Source: Macquaria australasica (Eukaryota; Chordata; Actinopteri; Centrarchiformes; Percichthyidae). Taken from it: a stretch of 64,000 nucleotides of DNA. The notes under the pieces were generated by a model. It was not told the origin of the DNA. It did no database searches and saw only the letters and a program-made list of their open reading frames with translations. The position numbers were made by a program, and so were the translations under genes. Positions within the stretch are counted from its first letter, which is position 1. Every line of letters starts with the position of its first letter. Below are positions 10,912 to 21,222 of this stretch, one piece after another. The DNA lies in the NCBI GenBank assembly GCA_005408345.1, contig SEMN01000041.1, positions 799,501 through 863,500 of the forward strand, given 5' to 3'.

Positions 10912-13900
10912 GTAAAAACACTTTTATTGGAACCGAAGTCTTACTTGGTTGTTGTGGGCAGGAAGGGCACGTTTCACGGCTCAGAGCAAATAGAAACTCG
11001 TTCAGAAATGGAAAAATGTCAAATGTATTTTTATTTATACATTGTGGCACAGCAAGCGCCTACACTAATATCAGGATCATTTCAGCTTGCAAAGGACGTC
11101 TTCCCCATGACACATCAGTCTGATTTGTATACAGAAACCATTGTGGTCCATCATTGTACATTGTTCATTGTAATTGTAATAGGGGGAAAAAGTCTGAAAG
11201 CCTTGGTTGCCACCTGTTAGAAAATCAGTTAGTAGTTAGAGTGCAAAGCTGCAGTGAGTGACATTTGAAATGATGGTCTCAGTGTGCTTTCTCTACCCCC
11301 TTAGTGCAGAAAGTAGTAATTTTATGTAAACCCTCCGGGCAGTTGATTATGAATGAGGACAAGGTGGTGAGGCAGACAAGGTTGCATTCTCTGCTGTTTG
11401 TTTTATCAATGAATTTTACCACAGGACTGATGTAGATACAGTTGTGGCCTTGCTCCACCTACTGGCCACACTGAGAAACTACAGGTTTTCTCTTAAAAGA
11501 ATAGCTCGTAGCTCAAACAATGCTGCACAGATCAGACTATGAGCTGCGTTTGAAACATTAAAGAACATTTCTCTCTTCTCATTTCTCTTGTCATCTTCTC
11601 TTTCCTCCTCCTCCTCCTCCTCCTCCCTCCCAGTTGGAAGGTAACTTAGCCGATGCCAAGAGGCAGCTGCAGGATGAGATGCTGAGGAGAGTGGATGCCG
11701 AGAACCGCCTGCAGACCGTAAAGGAGGAACTGGAGTTCCAGAAGAACATCTACAACGAGGTTCCCACTCTTCACCTTGACCTTTCTATTTTTATACATCT
11801 GTCCTACTTTTCATATTTTCCACTGGATATTGATTCGCTTCCAACCACCTACTTGTTTGATTTGCATTCCTGGTGCAGATCTGTCTCGCTGATGCACTTT
11901 ATAGCTTCTTCTAAAACAGTACAAATTGAAATATTTACAGATTTACAGATGTAAATGCTTAGATTTTAATTCTTGCCATAATGAAGTCACACTTTTCACA
12001 ATGTTCTGGTCCTCGTCGAGTCCTGACCAAAACTGGCAACAGACGTGTGTTTTCCAAATGTAAACATAATGATTAGGAGTTGCTTAAATGTCACCAAGGA
12101 AGTAGATTTATCTGCTGGAGCTCTGTACTTCTAAACAAGTAATTACTGCATAGTGACTGACCAATCAATGCAATTAAGTTCATTGACCATAGCAGGTTTC
12201 TACAGGTGGAGTCTTTTAAATTGTTTGTAATGCCTGAAAGAAAGTAAACATCAATACAAATGACTTTTTTGTAGTTTAATGGGGTAATAAAGAGTTGAGA
12301 AAATAAGCTTCTAATCAACACAAGTCCACGTTAGACTAGTCATGTGACAAAGGCGAATACAGGAAACTAAAAGTAAGTGCTCTTGAGACTGATAACCGTC
12401 TGTCTGCAGGAGCTGCGTGAGTCCAAGCGTCGGTATGAGTCTCACATGGTGGAGGTCGACAGCGGGCGTCAGCAGGAGTTTGAGAGCAAGCTGGCCGCAG
12501 CCCTGACTGAGATGAGGGCCCAACACGAGGAACAGGTCCACATCTACAAGGAGGAGATCGAGAAGACCTACAACTCGAAGGTACGTCTGGATGCTGCAGG
12601 ACACACACCTATAGTCGAAGTAGAGACTGTTAATAGTAGTTTAGCTTTGTGTGTAGTTGTTTTGAATTTGCAAATAACTTTAATGAGCTACGAACTGTCC
12701 CACATCCACAACTTAGATAATGCATAATATTGATTTGCACTTTTTTCCACTCAGTCAGTGTATACATCCCTTCTTTAGCTTGTCTCTTGCCTTTTTTTCT
12801 ACATACAGGAGGGAAATGAATTTAACATGTATAACCACTGTATTGTGGGAATCTTAAAGAGGAATGTGGATAAGCACAACATGAGTTTTTACTTGTAAAT
12901 GAAACCATAGCTAAACCGTTCTTTGTATACCAGACCCCTTGAGAAAATCTGTTTTGGGAATTACGGTTTCTAAATTAGTTCACTTAATAGGAAGGATTGC
13001 AAGAAGCAACACGCTAAAGAGTTATTTGTATTGTGGTGTTTGTTCTTCAAAAGAGTTTTTATGCATTAAATGTTGATGTCACCTGAAATACGGTAAACAC
13101 AACTCTGTGTTGATAATCTGTATTTCAAGCAGCTCCATTTTATAGTCAGGCGGTTCAGTGCGGTAACCCACTGCTGATAGCTGACTGTCCCATCTCTCCG
13201 TCTGTCAGTTGGAAAACGCCCGTCATTCAGCTGACAGGAACAGCCACTTGATGGGAGCCGCCCATGAAGAGCTGCAGCAGACCCGTGTTCGAATGGAGAG
13301 CATGTCAAGCCAGCTTGGCCAGCTGCAGAAACAGGTGCACACACTCACACTCATACAGTCCATCAGTTACACTATCTGTCACTGGTTTGTTATCTGTCTG
13401 CTGGTTTTACTGGCCACACTGCTGAATGGATGAGTGATACTGTCATGAATGCTTCAAAAGTTTTTCTTCACCTCTAAGCACCAGTGATTCATTTAACGTT
13501 AAGCTTCACCTGATTCGTCAAGCAGACTAACAGTGTTTGTACGAGTAGTGTACAGACTGCCTAATTGGCCAGTCTTAATTGACTAACCTTTGTATGTGTG
13601 TTCTCTCTAAATCAGCTGTTGGCGAGCGAGGCCAAGGTGCAGGAGCTGGAAGAATCTCTGTTGAGGGAGCGGGACCTGATGCGCCGGAGGCTGGAGGATA
13701 AAGAGAGGGAGATGGCTGAGATCCGAGCTCGGATGTTGCAGCAGCTGGAAGAGTACCAGGAGCTGCTGGACATTAAACTGGCCCTGGACATGGAGATTAA
13801 CGCTTACAGGAAGCTGCTGGAGGGAGAGGAGGAGAGGTGAGATTGATATAAAACAGAAGACAAATGAAGGGTCTACAGGTTGTTACAGGAAGGGAGGAAT

Positions 13901-16900
13901 CACTAACAAGTCAGAATACAAACTGCAGAGTCACTATTCTCTCTATTGACTTTGCTAATCAAGCACAGATCAGCTGAAATTAGCAATTATTGATATTTTA
14001 GACAATCATGTACTTCCAACTTTGTTGCAACAGTTTGGGGAAGCTGTTAAAGCAGCAGATTAATGCCAATAGTTTTGGAATGAGATGTTCAACAATCACA
14101 TATGGGTGAAGTGTTCAGGTGTCCACATATTTTTGGACATGGTTCTACTGTATTTTTTCTGAGAAAAGCTTGTTTTGAACCGCAAATGTCTGCATGAAGG
14201 GTAAGGCTCAAGTTATACCTACTTTCTGTCAATGTGACTTGAATTTCAACATCTGCTCATGTCCGAGAGGGTCCACACGCAGAAGTCCTGTTCAGTTTAC
14301 ACCCAATGTAGTAAAAACGGAACCGTGTGCTCGTCTGCGTCTTTGTTTTAAAGTATATCAGGGGCTTTAGACAAATTTTCCTGTGTTTCTGAAACCATAA
14401 AGATATAATTTTCTTCGACACATTCATAAATATATGCTATTAATATAATAATTATCTTTCTCTCTCCTGCATCCCCACTTGCACAGCATTTCTGAAGCTT
14501 GTAGCAATTCATTCTCATTTAATTAACCTTTATTTATACAGGGTAAGTTGGCTAAGCACACCTGCTCTTTTCAGTACAAAAGTACAAAAATACAAACAAA
14601 GAAACAGGCAGTCAGTTAATATCAGAGAAAACTGACAGTGAACAAGGTACAGGCTCAGTGAAAGCACTCACAGGCAGGCAGAGAGTGGTTATTATGAATG
14701 GTCTGAAAGTTACAGAGAAGTGTTTTGATGCAGATTTTTGTGTGTCAGTAACTGCAGAGGCAGTTTTTTCTAGACCAGTTCTGGTTTGGGGCTCTTCTTC
14801 AACCAATCACTGGAGCAGGATGGTTACAGTAGCTTTGGGTAAGAGTGCCAGAGCCGTAAGGATGAGATATAAAAAGGCACTTCACCAACAATGTGAGACT
14901 GTCTGTATGTTACACTGACGGCCTGGTCTATATCTACCATCTAAATCTCCTCCTCCCTCTTTCCTCAGGCTGCGTCTGTCACCCAGCCCTCCACCCACCA
15001 AGGTCACAGTGACACGGACCTCCGGCTCAGGCCACAGCCACACCAGCCGACTGCTCCACTCCGCCGCCACCGCCTCCAGCAGCCGCAACTCCTCCGGCAC
15101 AGGCAGCACCAAGAAGCGCCGCCTCAATGACAACGACAGCGAGACCTCCAGCGTGGTGGGGGGCACTGTAACCAAGACTCGCATTAGTCAGCACGCCTCA
15201 GCCAGCGGCCGTATCACAGTAGACGAGGTTGACCTGGAGGGCAAGTTCATCCGTCTCAGCAACAAGGCCGACGAGGTAAGTGGACTCTATCTGTCAGCTA
15301 GTTCCACAAACAGTTGATGTAATATAGACTGTCCTGGTTACATAATGATACATAACTAACATTTTTTAATAATTGAATTAACCACTGAAAGATCAAAAAT
15401 AGCATTCTGGTATCAGTATGATAAGGATATTGTAATTTTTGTTTGCTGTGACTAAGAAGGATAGACGTAATTATCTGTAGCTTCAACCTGCACCTTTTCA
15501 GTCTAGAAGACATTTTTACGAAGTAAAATTTTAATGTTCTGTCATTTTTAAATGTTCTGTCCTCCATCTCTCTTCCCATTTCTCTCATGCAGGACCAATC
15601 TCTGGGCAACTGGCAGGTGAAGAGACAAGTTGGTAATGCCACCCCTATCGTCTACAAGTTTCCCCACAAGTTCACTCTGAAGGCTGGAGGAACTGTCACT
15701 GTAAGTTACACCGAGTTTGTTGATCTTTCCTTTGTTAATTTGACTGTTGTTTGCCTATTCATGAAGGTGTTCTGAGTTCATTGACCACTAGTAGTGCTTT
15801 GGAGCAATATTTTGTTCTTATAGTGTGCAATGCGCACAAACATGCGGATGACATAATGAACATACCTGCCAATGTCTTTGACAATGATTGACTGGTGGCA
15901 GTAATACGCCAAGAAAAGTATCAATGTGCCAAAATGCAGGGAAGAAACATGGATATAAATATTCAAAAAATCAGCTTAGTGTGTAATGTTTTATGTGGAA
16001 GGAAATGCATTCAACAGGCCTGAAGGATATACACAGTGCTTTCTAATGAGAAACACTGAATGTAAAGATGTTTTTTTGTTGTTTTTTTAGAGAGGGCACC
16101 TTTTTAAATCTTTAATCCTCCGTTTCTTTTTTCCTGTATGTCAGCAGCAGCTAAAAAATCAGTCATTTTAAGTTCATGATCTCTTGCAAACTCTGACCTT
16201 TTGACCTTTGCAGATCTGGGCTGCATCTGGCGGTGGAACCCACAACCCCCCCACTGACCTGGTGTGGAAGAGCCAGAACTCCTGGGGCACTGGCGAGCTC
16301 CTTCAGACCTCCCTCATCAGCGCCAACGGAGAGGTCTGACTTCACCTGTGTTTGTTTGAGCTTGTCTTAACTTCTGCTCAATTTTAACTGCAATTAGTTA
16401 ATAATAATTTTGTTATTTTATTCACCATCAGGAAATGGCCATGAGGAAAGTGACCCGCACCCTGTTCCATGATGATGAAGATGATGACATGGTTAATTCC
16501 TCATTCTGTTTGGGCAACTCTTAAATAATCCGGCAAATCTAAAAACACCATACATGATGCATCAGGAACAACACAACCCGTCTCCCAGTGGAGCGGCAGT
16601 GTTAAGTAACTCACCCTGTTGTGTGTCGCCCCCTGCAGGGAGCTCACAGCACGAGCGGTGCAGATAACGAGTACAACCTGCGGAGCCGCAAGGTGATCTG
16701 CGACTCCTGCGGGCAGCCGTCGGAGCGCGGCACAGGTGTTTGCAGCAGCGGGGGTCTACCTGAAGGCCTCGTGGGACATTCCTTTTTCATGGGCACCAAC
16801 GAGCCCAGACAGGTACTGTGCAGTTATTCTGTTAACAACATGAACAACAGTGATTAGACAGCATAAAGCAGGACAGCATTATATTAAATTTTATGACAAA

Positions 16901-18448
16901 ATATTATTTTATTACTGATTAAAATAGTTTTCAGTAAGCTCTAGAAGTATTGTAGAACAGAAAGTATAGAAGGATTTGAATCTGAGTATTGTTGTAAGGC
17001 CTTTAAAAATACAAATCAAGAAAAATCTTGTGTGACTGCCTGATCCAAGGATGCTGATACTTCCCCTGAACAATCTGAAACATTACAGTTTAAAGTTACA
17101 GGAAACATGATTAAGATTTGCATTTCATCCACATTTATAAGTTGAAATACATGTGATGCACTGTGCAAAGCATTTGATGTCACTGAAAACATCAAATAAC
17201 GACTATAAACGACCACTGTTTGTTGTGACTGTTCTCCTGAGGATTAGACCAGCTTGTGCCTCTCACACTTTATGATTAAACAACCCCAAAAAATGACAAA
17301 ACGAGCTCCATGTTTAACTCTGTGTGTAACGAATATGCAGCAAAGAGAGAGAGAGGTTGTGAGATGTTGTCGGATAGTATGCGTCATTCTTGCAGTAAAC
17401 CTCGGGGGTTCCTTGTTTGCTTTGATTGGCTAAGTCACCATCTGATGCTTCCTCTGCTTGGAAGTAAACGTTTTCTGCTCTTCATCCTCAGCGTTGATTG
17501 GATTTTTAACTGCTAGGAGAAAGAACAAACAGTGCAAAAGGATGTAAGGAGGACGGCTTGATTGCTTGGTGATATGAAACAGGAATCTGTTATTCTGAAA
17601 TGACAGACCTCTAAACAGTCAAACCTTAGTATTAAAATAAAAAAACTGGTAACGCCTTATTTACAGCTCTGTAATTTCCAAATAATTTCTCTAGGAAGTT
17701 TCCTGAAAAGAACTGTTTTGAAATGAATTATGGGGAAAATAAGAATTTCCTTTTAAAGAACTGCTCCATTCAAACCTAAACAAATATTTAATTGCTATTC
17801 ATTCATTACTAGAAACTTTATTCTCCATTTATGTTGAATTGTAGGCTAAAGTGTAGACAATTTCTTGCATGTGCGGCTGACCTGCTGTGCACTGTTGGCT
17901 ACACCAGCAACTAATTGGAATGAATAATTAGTGTACCAATTGAACACTATTTTATTTTTGTGTATAATTAGTACCAAATTACATCATTATTTTCAGGAAA
18001 CTTCTCAGAAGATTTTGAAAATTACGGATCTGTAAAACAGTTTCCAAAAAACAATTACAAATGCACTTTTTTAGCAATATTTTTTTTACTTACTCACGTT
18101 ACTATTCAATTAAAGAAACCAATCAATAACCTGAATCCATGGAAAAACTTAATATTTAACAATATTTAGTCACCAAAAAGAAATAAAAGATCTTACTGAA
18201 TTACACAGTCAGGCTATTACAAAAGCAGTGCATTGCAGTTTTCTGATGATTACGTTATATTTTTTTTTTGGGGGGGGGGGTTACATTAAAAACTGTTTCT
18301 GTGTTTTTACTACTCATAGATCTTGCTTACAAAAATCATCTCATCGTTAGCCCAGTCAAGTTTTCTTGATTTCTCCACATTTAACGCTGCAACGTGTCAC
18401 TTCCTCCTTCAGGGCCGTGCCAAGCCGGAGAACTGCTCCATCATGTAA
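10755..18448 (+). CDS. lmna: Lamin A gene, exons 2-12 (5' end outside window)
   Basis: Nuclear lamin A, the intermediate-filament protein of the inner nuclear lamina. Eleven exons join in frame to about 534 residues plus a split first codon; exon 1 (head and coil 1A, about 118 residues in human) is missing and must lie upstream. Domains seen in order: rest of coil 1B, coil 2 ending in the rod signature EYQELLDIKLALDMEI, a Ser-rich hinge with the nuclear localisation motif TKKRR, the Ig-fold lamin tail domain, a lamin-A-specific tail with EYNLRSR, and a CaaX box CSIM. Exons 2, 3, 4, 5, 6, 8 and 9 have the human LMNA lengths (157, 126, 171, 126, 221, 108, 120 nt). The EYNLRSR tail and CSIM ending separate it from B-type lamins, whose boxes are CAIM or CYVM. 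Exon 7 is longer and exons 10 and 11 shorter than human. The gene is convergent with pear1. Identity is very secure. Confidence 0.96.
11603..11626 (+). repeat. (TCC)n microsatellite serving as exon 3 polypyrimidine tract
   Basis: About eight TCC units end 7 bp before the acceptor cag of lmna exon 3, so the repeat itself is the polypyrimidine tract. Confidence 0.9.
11634..11759 (+). CDS. lmna: lmna exon 3 (coil 1B)
   Basis: 126 nt in phase 0, encoding coil 1B with KRQLQDEMLRRVDAENRLQT, nearly identical to the human exon. The acceptor tract is a (TCC)n microsatellite. The donor gttccc is weaker than consensus, but the frame and exon length fix it. Confidence 0.95.
12410..12580 (+). CDS. lmna: lmna exon 4 (end of coil 1B, linker, start of coil 2)
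   Basis: 171 nt in phase 0, from ELRESKRR to EKTYNSK, matching human residues about 214-270. Flanked by tgcag and gtacgt. Confidence 0.95.
13209..13334 (+). CDS. lmna: lmna exon 5 (coil 2)
   Basis: 126 nt in phase 0. LENARHSADRNSHLMGAAHE through QLGQLQKQ aligns with human residues about 271-312 of the rod. Flanked by gtcag and gtgcac. Confidence 0.95.
13616..13836 (+). CDS. lmna: lmna exon 6 (end of rod)
   Basis: 221 nt, ending after two bases of an Arg codon. It encodes the C-terminal half of coil 2, including the intermediate-filament rod-end consensus EYQELLDIKLALDMEI and YRKLLEGEEER, among the most conserved segments of the family. Donor gtgaga. Confidence 0.96.
14030..14155. repeat. 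DNA-transposon 3' end fragment
   Basis: ttttggaatgagatgttcaa, then caggtgtccacatatttttg, resembles a common terminal segment of Tc1-like elements in fish. No transposase frame remains. Family assignment is from memory. Confidence 0.4.
14518..14610. repeat. Short dispersed repeat fragment in lmna intron 6
   Basis: taacctttatttatacaggg followed by taagttggctaagcaca resembles a short repeat scattered through many fish genomes. No coding content. Confidence 0.35.
14969..15275 (+). CDS. lmna: lmna exon 7 (hinge, nuclear localisation signal, start of Ig fold)
   Basis: 307 nt. It starts LRLSPSPP, keeping the SP sites next to the rod that match the mitotic phosphorylation region of human lamin A. 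A Ser/Thr/His-rich hinge follows, then the basic nuclear localisation motif TKKRRLND, then the first strands of the lamin tail domain (EVDLEGKFIRLSNKADE). It encodes about 102 codons against 74 in human; the extra residues lie in the Ser-rich part before the localisation signal. Flanked by ctcag and gtaagt. Confidence 0.94.
15593..15700 (+). CDS. lmna: lmna exon 8 (Ig-fold tail domain)
   Basis: 108 nt in phase 0, from DQSLGNWQVKRQ to FTLKAGGTVT. It covers the Ig-fold surface altered in human familial partial lipodystrophy. The residue at the human R482 position is Lys (VYKFPHKF against human TYRFPPKF). Flanked by gcag and gtaagt. Confidence 0.95.
16214..16333 (+). CDS. lmna: lmna exon 9 (Ig-fold tail domain)
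   Basis: 120 nt in phase 0. IWAASGGGTHNPPTDLVWKS and on to LISANGE closes most of the Ig fold, with the tryptophans conserved. Flanked by tgcag and gtctga; intron 9 is only 98 bp. Confidence 0.95.
16432..16491 (+). CDS. lmna: lmna exon 10 (acidic segment after Ig fold)
   Basis: 60 nt in phase 0, encoding EMAMRKVTRTLFHDDEDDDM, against 90 nt in human (no His-rich end). The MAMRK and acidic parts are conserved. The donor gttaat is weak. If intron 10 (147 bp) is retained, the frame runs 10 more codons to a stop, much as in mammalian lamin C. Confidence 0.9.
16639..16812 (+). CDS. lmna: lmna exon 11 (prelamin A-specific tail)
   Basis: 174 nt in phase 0 (58 codons, human 90). NEYNLRSRKVICDSCGQPSE is diagnostic of lamin A. 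The Ser/Gly-rich middle is shortened. The region equivalent to the ZMPSTE24 cleavage site reads LVGHSFFMGTNEP, where human has LVTRSYLLGNSSP. Flanked by tgcag and gtactg. Confidence 0.94.
17641..18050. repeat. Foldback MITE in lmna intron 11
   Basis: The left arm at 17641-17706 (ttacagctctgtaatttcc, later ctaggaagtttcctga) is matched by an inverted right arm at 17993-18050 (tcaggaaacttctcag, later attacggatctgtaaaa). About 285 bp lie between the arms and no frame is present. This is a typical structure for a non-autonomous DNA element. The rest of intron 11 (16813-18412) shows nothing else distinctive. Confidence 0.7.
18413..18448 (+). CDS. lmna: lmna exon 12 (CaaX box and stop)
   Basis: 36 nt encoding GRAKPENCSIM and stop TAA at 18446-18448. 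CSIM is the farnesylation and methylation signal found in prelamin A. The acceptor is ttcag after a pyrimidine-rich stretch. Confidence 0.95.
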   Translation, partial: GRAKPENCSIM

Positions 18449-19035
18449 AAACCAGACGGCACCTCACCTGAACCCACCACCTCCTGTAGCCCACAAAGGA
18501 GAATACTTTTCTACCGTTGGGATTTTTGTCTTCATTATTTTTTTATATGATCTCATCTTATTTTGTATTCAGATTAATCTGCAGGTTAAATTTGCTTCGA
18601 GGTTTTGGCAAATGGCACAGGAATTTCGTATTTAGCTTTTGAGGTTTTTTTGTATATTCAAGTTGTGTTATTGCATGTGTGCTACGCTAATGCTCGTACT
18701 GTATCCTGCTGCTCTTCTCGCACACTCACACACGTACACACACAGAGCTCCATTGACCAGTGCTTCGATCCGAGCCGGGGTTTCACATTTAATGGCCAGG
18801 CTGTCATCACTCAACACGCACAGCTAGTGAACCCCGTCAGGAATAAGTCTCCACAGCCATACAGACGACAGGAGAATGAATCCTGTGGGGTTTGTTAATC
18901 ATGTTTATCGCCCATCAAATAGATCTGATCTTTATTTAAGATGTTGGTGATGGCATTTTTTTTCCTCGTTTTTTTTGGAACAGTATTGTGCCTTTTATAT
19001 GCTTCAGAGAAAATAAATTAGATTGTTTTTTCAGG
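18449..19035 (+). other. lmna: lmna 3'UTR (proximal end)
   Basis: Sequence between the lmna stop and the first plausible poly(A) site. No coding frame continues. It holds a short CA-rich tract near 18720-18745. The cleavage position is inferred from the AATAAA and the U/GU-rich stretch just after it. Confidence 0.6.
19012..19017 (+). terminator. lmna: Poly(A) signal AATAAA for lmna
   Basis: Canonical AATAAA 564 nt after the stop, followed within 25 nt by a T-rich and GT-rich element (tgttttttcaggtc). This is the best candidate for the main 3' end. Confidence 0.6.
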
Positions 19036-20852
19036 TCTATGTTGGAAAAGTCAAGGAAAGCCAAAGTACTGTAAGCTCAGGGTGTTCAGCAGGTTGTTTT
19101 ATTCACCTTAGCCTTAAACAAACATGTCGTAGTACATTTTCTATGTGGATTTAGATATTTGGGCAGCTGTGGTGCACACAGAGAAAATAATTATTTGAGA
19201 TGAATATATTTTTATTGCAATTCGCAGCCGAGACCCCAGAGAAATGTATTTGGTTATGTCTTTGAACGTGTGTAGAAATAAGGAGTTATTCTTTGCTGGA
19301 TAAGTCGAATGTACCCGGTTAAATCAGTCACGTGTATCTCAGTCTGATGTACATTTAAGATTTGTTGCCTTATTTTTTTTTTTTTATAGTAATTCCAAAG
19401 ATGTTTTGTCGTGATGATAGGAAAATGTAGACTGTTTTCTACCTGGGGAAATATCAGGAATAGGTACTATATTTTCAGTCTTGGTGCCATATATACAGTC
19501 TATATTTGTAGGATTTCTCAGCTTATCCAACCAAATCAACACTAATCTAATAGAGAGGCTGTTGCTATTTACAGAGTGCAACACTAGTTTTTGGAAACAT
19601 TTTAACATGCTTTTTTACAGATTAGAAATACAAATGTAAGTGATACAAATGTGCCTTTAGAGGACAGAAAAACCAACAATCACTGTTCTTTGAGCATGTG
19701 CCTCGTATCGCAGTCTTGTGACTGTCAGCTGTTCTCTGGTTTGTGTTGCTCCTAAGAACTGGTCATAAGGGCTTTTTTTTCTCCTTTCCTCTAAGCTTAC
19801 TGTCTTTGCAAATCTCCAGGCATGATTTTGGGATCTGAGCAGGATTGTGGGGTTTTTGTATACTTTGTGACTTTGGCTTCATGCACTGCTTTTATTGAGG
19901 GCCTCGCCAAGTACGCACGGCACGTAGATTTGTACTGTAGTCTGGCAGCTTAAGTCATTTATACTCCAGTGGAAAGCATATCAAAGCATTTACGGAAAAT
20001 ACTTGATAGCTGTTTGTTTGTTTCTATTGTACTTTATTTGGTATTTGTGCCACATTAGATTCTTTTTTTTTTTTTTGCCTTAATAAGTAGATGTCTGGTT
20101 TTGACATTATGATTGCTAAAGTGCCTTAAAAAGTCCATGACAATTGTTAAAGAAATGGCCAGCTCCAAAGATGTTAAGTATTTGGCCTCTATGACACAGA
20201 TTTATAATTAACAAAGACATAGCATTTATCTCATGTGTACATGTCAGTTTGTGAGACACGATTACTGTATGTAATTGTGTAATATATGCAATTATTAACT
20301 GAATCCTCCCTCTCAGAACGGATCATTTAAAGGGTGTGGTCGTGGTTTTTCAGAGGCCTGTCTGACTGATTATAAACTTCTTCTTGTACAACACTTGTTC
20401 TTCTTGTTTCAGTGGACAGCTGCTCTTTAACATTAAAGCAATGTTGGTTCAAGTTAATGAAGAACCAAGACACTTACAAAATCAGATTCAAACACCACAT
20501 GTGACAAAACCTCTTGAAAGGCCTTTGTGAAATCCTGAACCCTGCCTGTTAAAGTCTTGATGGAGACCCCATGAATCATTCGAAGGACTTGAGGATTTAA
20601 AATGTTAACCGAAAGGGATTTCTTGTTTTGAGCCTTTAATGCCAAAGTTGTAACTTGCTTAAAAGTTGTCCTTTCTATCACAATAACGCTGTTAACATTA
20701 TGAAAAAGCCATGCATTCAGTTGATGAATGATTTTTGATTTCTTTTCTAAAATAATGTTGAGTAAAATTCTTCTTTTTCAATGACTGCCTGTTGTTATTT
20801 CCTTAATATAGAACATTGTGATTCAAAACCACTGATGAAAAGTGCAGCCATT
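19036..20852. other. Intergenic or distal 3'UTR stretch between lmna and pear1
   Basis: AT-rich DNA with T-homopolymers (for example 19372-19386 and 20064-20078) and no coding frame. It may belong to a long lmna 3'UTR ending near 20450. Nothing else is recognised. Confidence 0.5.
20432..20437 (+). terminator. lmna: Possible distal poly(A) signal ATTAAA for lmna
   Basis: An ATTAAA followed by a GT-rich stretch (gcaatgttggttc), about 2 kb after the lmna stop. It would give a long 3'UTR ending some 400 bp from the most distal possible pear1 end. Weak evidence. Confidence 0.3.
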
Positions 20853-20858
20853 TTTATT
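20853..20858 (-). terminator. pear1: Possible distal poly(A) signal for pear1
   Basis: TTTATT on the plus strand (AATAAA on the minus strand), about 2.4 kb beyond the pear1 stop. A 3'UTR reaching here would contain the TTAA-flanked element at 21223-21992. Weak evidence. Confidence 0.25.
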
Positions 20859-21222
20859 TACATTATATACACGTTTCCATGGTTACATTCAAAAATATTT
20901 GACCATGCGTAAAAAAGCTGAAGCTCTACCCAAAACTATAGCATTTAAAGCACAATATACATTCTTTCTGGTACACAAGGTTTCTATCATCTAATTGACC
21001 GGACAATTAACTTCATTTTATCCACATTTGATACAAAATAAATGCATAGCATTTCTAAAATTATTTAGAGGCAACACAAGACTTTGGTTGACAAAAAACT
21101 ATTTAGAAATAATGACAAACTTAAACATAGGCCTACAGATTTTTACCCAGACTGTTTTAAAACAAAACAAACGGAGTACAATAGTGTTAAAAGTGGTTTT
21201 GGCAAAATGACTTATCTGCCAA

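Larger units (their letters stand above)
10912..14968 (+). other. lmna: lmna introns 2-6 (non-coding content)
   Basis: Introns 2 (10912-11633), 3 (11760-12409), 4 (12581-13208), 5 (13335-13615) and 6 (13837-14968) separate exons 2-7. Apart from the microsatellite at the end of intron 2 and two repeat fragments in intron 6, I see nothing structured in them. Confidence 0.85.

Noticed and set aside
10755..18448. Assignment of the lamin to a B type (lmnb1, lmnb2) or lamin LIII
   Set aside because: The EYNLRSR tail exon, the CSIM box on a separate short last exon, and the exon lengths match lamin A; B-type lamins lack the long prelamin tail.
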